A DNA stretch of 64,000 bases, from contig PHBY01000004.1 of assembly GCA_002840735.1 (NCBI GenBank), forward strand, positions 1-64,000, in the 5' to 3' direction. The position numbers and the translations under genes are program-made. The stretch comes from Chloroflexi bacterium HGW-Chloroflexi-2. GTDB taxonomy: Bacteria; Chloroflexota; Anaerolineae; Anaerolineales; Anaerolineaceae. Below, in pieces: positions 60,799 through 64,000 of this stretch; the stretch's first letter is position 1, and the number at the start of each line of letters is the position of its first letter. The notes under the pieces were generated by a model, which saw only the letters and a list, made by a program, of their open reading frames with translations, was not told the DNA's origin and did not search any database.

Positions 60799-61695
60799 AT
60801 GAACATTATTGATAAATCTCCGTCCCATATATCAAAACGAACGATTGCCTTTGGATTTGTCATCATTGTAGCTTTGGCACTGATTATTGGAGCATTGCTT
60901 GCTGGAGATGGTACAACACAAACGGGTACCTCCATGCTGGCACTTATACCCGCTGCTTTTCTCTCCGGTGTTCTAAGTTTTCTTTCCCCATGCTCGCTGC
61001 CTATCTTACCTGCCTATTTTGCTTATTCCTTTCAAAGCAATCGTAAAAATGTAATCCTGACGACAATTGCTTTCTTTTTGGGATTGGCAACCACCATGAC
61101 GATATTGGGTGCCAGTGTTGCCGCGATTGGAAGCATCCTGGTTCGGAATATTTCAACAATATCCATCATCGGCGGACTGGTGATCATTGCTTTTGGCGTA
61201 TTGAGTATTTTTGGCAAGGGCTTTACCGGCATCCAATTTCAGGAAAGACCAGCCCGATCCGTGCTGGGATCCTTTGTGTATGGGGCGACCTTTGCCATCG
61301 GTTGGACAGCCTGTATCGGTCCAATTTTGGGTGCCATTCTGACATTATTAGCCACCCAGGGAACGGGAGTCCTTCAAGGCGCCTTCTTATCTTTTGTTTA
61401 TGCATTAGGATTGGGCTTGCCATTAATCCTGATTTCAACATTTTTCAGTCGTTTAGGAAACGGCAGCCGCTTCTGGCGCTTTATTCGCGGCAGAGGATTT
61501 GAATTAAAACTGGGGAGGATCACATTGGAGCTACATACTACCGGTTTGATCAGTGGCTTGTTGATGATTGCCATTGGGTTCCTGCTGGCAACCGGAAAAT
61601 TGACAGAAATTACTCAACTGGCATTGAATAGTGATCTATCCCTGTGGGTGGTGGAAACAGACGAAAAAATCCGCACATTCTTTGGGATAAGATAA
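60799..61695 (+). CDS. CcdA/DsbD-like transmembrane thiol transporter
   Basis: The 298-residue protein has about seven membrane helices. SGVLSFLSPCSLPILPAYFAY has the first conserved Cys-Pro and IGWTACIGPILGAILT the second Cys, the redox pair of CcdA. It carries reducing power from cytoplasmic thioredoxin across the membrane. Compared with short CcdA, it has an extra N-terminal helix (about 15-38) and a C-terminal tail. It is co-directional with the DUF3179 gene. Confidence 0.8.
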   Translation: MNIIDKSPSHISKRTIAFGFVIIVALALIIGALLAGDGTTQTGTSMLALIPAAFLSGVLSFLSPCSLPILPAYFAYSFQSNRKNVILTTIAFFLGLATTMTILGASVAAIGSILVRNISTISIIGGLVIIAFGVLSIFGKGFTGIQFQERPARSVLGSFVYGATFAIGWTACIGPILGAILTLLATQGTGVLQGAFLSFVYALGLGLPLILISTFFSRLGNGSRFWRFIRGRGFELKLGRITLELHTTGLISGLLMIAIGFLLATGKLTEITQLALNSDLSLWVVETDEKIRTFFGIR

Positions 61696-61794
61696 CCATT
61701 CTGCCTTCAACGCGAAAAATCAGGGTCATTCTGCATGTAACGTAAGAAATGGTTGCTTCTAACCGTCTATTGAACGTGAAGAGGAGAAATAAGT

Positions 61795-62958
61795 ATGAAC
61801 GAAAAATTCATCATTCAAAGCCGCGATAAAACAACGGTTGCAAAAAATGAAAACAAAGATGGATATATTAATCCCTTTGAATTCACAGACAGGGAAATGG
61901 AAATTGTTCTGGAAAGAATGATCCAAAAAAATCCGGATTTTCAGATGCAATCAAAACCTGTTAAATTGTCTGGAGGTTTACTCAATTATGTCTGGCGCAT
62001 TCGAGGAGAAACAGGTTCCATATTTCCTTCTTTGATCGCAAAATGGGCACCTCCCTTCATTGCTTCCAACCCACAAATCCAGCTTGATCCCGGGCGCATC
62101 ATCATCGAAGCGAATGCACTGAAAACCTTTGGAAAATCCGGCTCACTTTCACATCTGACGAATGAAAAAATTCGCCTGCCTGAATTTGTCTGGATGGATA
62201 CAACACACAATATTCTAATCATGGAAGATGTATGTAATTGCCCTGACCTTGCCGAATGGATTCAACTCTCGCAGGAAAATGAGAAGGTTTACTCCATTGG
62301 CAAAAGCATTGGAACATTTATTGCCAATATTCACAAATACAGCGCTAACCAGTCGGATCTGGGATTACAGTTTCTCAATCAACGCATTCAAAAAACGCGC
62401 CTGGAAGTCCTGTATCAGAATGTGAAGATGTATGCCCAAAAAGCACATCTGGAAAACGTAGATGATGTAGGAAACGCAGCACTCGCTTATGGAAAATTGT
62501 TACAGGCACCGGGGAATGTGATCATCATGGGTGACCTGTGGTTACCTTCGATCATTGTGTCTGGTGAGGAGTTGAGAATTATTGATTGGGAACTTTCACA
62601 TTATGGTCGACCTTCTCAGGATGTCGGGCATCTGGCTGCCCATTTATGGATGCACACCCATCGACCACCGTCCAAATTTACAGCAGATAATGCCAGGTTG
62701 ATATTGCAGGGGTTTTTGGAAAGTTATCGAACCACGCTGGGAAAGGATTTTGACCAAATTTTTGGCGTTGATGGTGTACAGGAAAGTTCCATTCATTTCG
62801 GATCTGAAATTTTGGCCAGAACCGTGGGTTATTTTCAAACAGGTTATCTTTACCAGGGATTGGATTGGAATCATCCGGATATTCAACAAGCTGCTCAAAC
62901 AGCTGCCCGGCATATTCTCAATCCAGCTGGTGAAAAAACCTTTGAAATTCTTAAATAA
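61795..62958 (+). CDS. APH/choline kinase-fold phosphotransferase
   Basis: The 387-residue kinase shows a loop PVKLSGGLLNYVWRI, an ATP Lys region SLIAKWAPPF, hinge NILIMEDVCN, catalytic loop VIIMGDLWLPSIIV (MGDLW in place of HGDLH) and metal loop LRIIDWELSHYGRP. The set resembles the MtnK/APH superfamily, with a changed catalytic His. The substrate is unknown; small molecules such as sugars, choline or methylthioribose are typical. It is preceded by a 99-base gap after CcdA. Confidence 0.65.
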   Translation: MNEKFIIQSRDKTTVAKNENKDGYINPFEFTDREMEIVLERMIQKNPDFQMQSKPVKLSGGLLNYVWRIRGETGSIFPSLIAKWAPPFIASNPQIQLDPGRIIIEANALKTFGKSGSLSHLTNEKIRLPEFVWMDTTHNILIMEDVCNCPDLAEWIQLSQENEKVYSIGKSIGTFIANIHKYSANQSDLGLQFLNQRIQKTRLEVLYQNVKMYAQKAHLENVDDVGNAALAYGKLLQAPGNVIIMGDLWLPSIIVSGEELRIIDWELSHYGRPSQDVGHLAAHLWMHTHRPPSKFTADNARLILQGFLESYRTTLGKDFDQIFGVDGVQESSIHFGSEILARTVGYFQTGYLYQGLDWNHPDIQQAAQTAARHILNPAGEKTFEILK

Positions 62959-62971
62959 GGCAAAGAGAAAT

Positions 62972-63054
62972 ATCATCTCAATTAATCGTGGTTAGCAGGT
63001 GTTTTGGAGTGCACTTGCACTCCAAAACACCCTACTGCTAATTATTGAGATGAT
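62972..63054. repeat. 83-bp imperfect palindrome
   Basis: The central arms GGTGTTTTGGAGTGCA (62,998-63,013) and its exact complement (63,016-63,031) have almost no loop. Outer arms ATCATCTCAAT (62,972-62,982) and ATTGAGATGAT (63,044-63,054) also match exactly; TAGCAG and CTGCTA in between pair as well. No T run follows, so it is not a simple terminator. It could be a small palindromic mobile repeat or a stable RNA structure. Confidence 0.6.
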
Positions 63055-63094
63055 CCAAAGAGAAGATATCTATTCAATGTAGAAAGAAGGACTT

Positions 63095-64000
63095 ATGAAA
63101 AAATATGACTTAGCAGTTATTGGTGCAGGTTCAGGTGGTTTAGTGGCAGCCATGACTGCCAATCGCCGTGGCCTTAAGGTGGCTATGATCGAAAAAAATA
63201 AAATTGGTGGCGAATGTACCCATGCGGGTTGTGTTCCCAGCAAAACATTTATCAGCAGTGCCCGGCTTTTCCATGCGATGAAAAAAGCAGAACGGCTTGG
63301 TTTACCAGCTTCCAATCCAGACAGCCGCCTGGATTTTGGCAGGGTGATGGAGCATGTCAATGATGTGGTTCAGAGCATTTACGAATATGAAAAACCCCCT
63401 GTTTTTCAAGATCAAGGGATTGATGTTTACATACATGATGCTGGTGCAGCATTCATTAACCCCACTGAAATTAAAATTGGTGAGGAAGTCATTTTTACGA
63501 AAAACACCATTATTGCCAGCGGTTCCTCACCGCGCATGGCACCACATAGTGGCGGCCAAATGCCTGATGTGTTGACTAACAACAACTTCTGGGATTTACG
63601 TGAACTGCCGGAATCCATTGTCTTCCTGGGTGGAGGTGTAATTTCCGTGGAATTGGGTCAATCTCTGGCAAGGTTCGGATCAGAAGTGAGTATTATTGAG
63701 CAGTATCCCCGAATTCTGCAGGTCACAGATGAGAAGGTTGGTGAACTGGTGAGTGAAGTTCTGGGCAGGGAAGGAGTTAAGATCTACACGAATACAAAGG
63801 TAATCGATTGTCTGGCTCTTGATAATGGAAAAGTAAGACTCTTTCTCGATCAAAATGGGGAAAGAAAGGAAATGGTGGTCGATCGAATTTTTGCTGCCCT
63901 CGGACGTGTTCCCAATATCGCCGGATTGGAACTCGAGAATGCCGGTGTGGCGTATAACGAATTTGCGATTAAAACCAATGAATATCTGCAAACAACAGCC
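63095..64000 (+). CDS. Pyridine nucleotide-disulfide oxidoreductase (truncated by window)
   Basis: The first 302 residues of a flavoprotein of the lipoamide dehydrogenase/mercuric reductase group. Seen are the FAD fold LAVIGAGSGGLVAAM, redox-active GGECTHAGCVPSKTF (Cys-x4-Cys), NAD fold VFLGGGVISVELGQS and IFAALGRVPNIAGLE. The start at 63,095 follows AGAAGG. The C-terminal dimer domain is cut, so subgroup (Lpd, MerA-like or other) cannot be decided. Its place after thiol-redox genes fits a dithiol reductase. Confidence 0.85.
   Translation, partial: MKKYDLAVIGAGSGGLVAAMTANRRGLKVAMIEKNKIGGECTHAGCVPSKTFISSARLFHAMKKAERLGLPASNPDSRLDFGRVMEHVNDVVQSIYEYEKPPVFQDQGIDVYIHDAGAAFINPTEIKIGEEVIFTKNTIIASGSSPRMAPHSGGQMPDVLTNNNFWDLRELPESIVFLGGGVISVELGQSLARFGSEVSIIEQYPRILQVTDEKVGELVSEVLGREGVKIYTNTKVIDCLALDNGKVRLFLDQNGERKEMVVDRIFAALGRVPNIAGLELENAGVAYNEFAIKTNEYLQTTA

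Noticed and set aside
1-64000. CRISPR arrays, rRNA genes and insertion sequences with transposase
   Set aside because: No regularly spaced direct repeats of CRISPR type, no rRNA sequence and no transposase or integrase frame were found in the window.

Overview
The window looks like a Chloroflexota (Anaerolineae-type) genome of moderate G+C. That assignment is an inference from gene content and style: duplicated Tad/Flp loci, three DegV paralogs beside plsY, and a split YbhF-like exporter. There is no rRNA or other decisive marker.

Positions 1 to about 46,027 read as one end of a large integrated mobile element; the rest is host chromosome. The boundary is the 3' half of a tRNA-Met gene at 45,983-46,027, which has no 5' half next to it. 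That is the usual scar of integration into the 3' end of a tRNA. The intact tRNA and any integrase should then lie beyond the left edge, because none is visible here. Just outside the scar are broken copies of an SSB-like gene and of the element's prepilin peptidase, which suggests an earlier related insertion at the same site.

Element layout, mostly on the minus strand. (a) 45,596 to 38,733 is a replication and maintenance module: an unknown gene, ParA, a tandem ribbon-helix-helix partner, a Rep protein with a DnaA domain I-like N-terminus, an SSB-like OB-fold protein, a membrane protein and a coiled-coil nuclease-like protein. The rep gene carries four copies of an 18-bp iteron. (b) 29,520-38,586 on the plus strand is a small RHH/membrane pair, then an XRE - ImmA/IrrE - PIN triad, then a 2098-residue protein with an Mrr-like nuclease domain, TPR-like repeats and PIN-like segments. 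This is a candidate defence module. (c) 29,201-18,813 is Tad operon B: membrane and exported proteins, a 1164-residue HerA/VirB4-family ATPase with a Ser/Thr/Gly repeat, CpaB, TadZ and TadA. (d) 18,563-16,911 is an AbiEi/AbiEii toxin-antitoxin pair, followed by a zinc-ribbon protein. (e) 15,968-2,593 is Tad operon A: TadB, TadC, a methyltransferase, a MinD-like protein, CpaB, TadA, a second TadB/TadC pair, Flp pilin, pilin-like protein, TadE, TadG, an Ig-repeat exported protein, a lytic transglycosylase and a prepilin peptidase.

Operons A and B start from promoters with the same 15-bp box at the same distance from the -10, followed by structured leaders that both end in CTTTTGTTTT. They are therefore probably co-regulated and build one envelope-spanning pilus or secretion machine, plausibly for transfer of the element. 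Three genes of operon A carry single-base frameshifts in short G runs.

From 46.8 kb the chromosome holds a lipid cluster (three DegV/FakB-like proteins, PlsY, a thioesterase, a metallo-hydrolase), an ABC-2 export system with its own regulator and paired operators, an ECF sigma/zinc anti-sigma pair, and a thiol-redox cluster (DsbA-like, DUF3179, CcdA-like). An APH-family kinase and a truncated pyridine-nucleotide disulfide oxidoreductase end the window.
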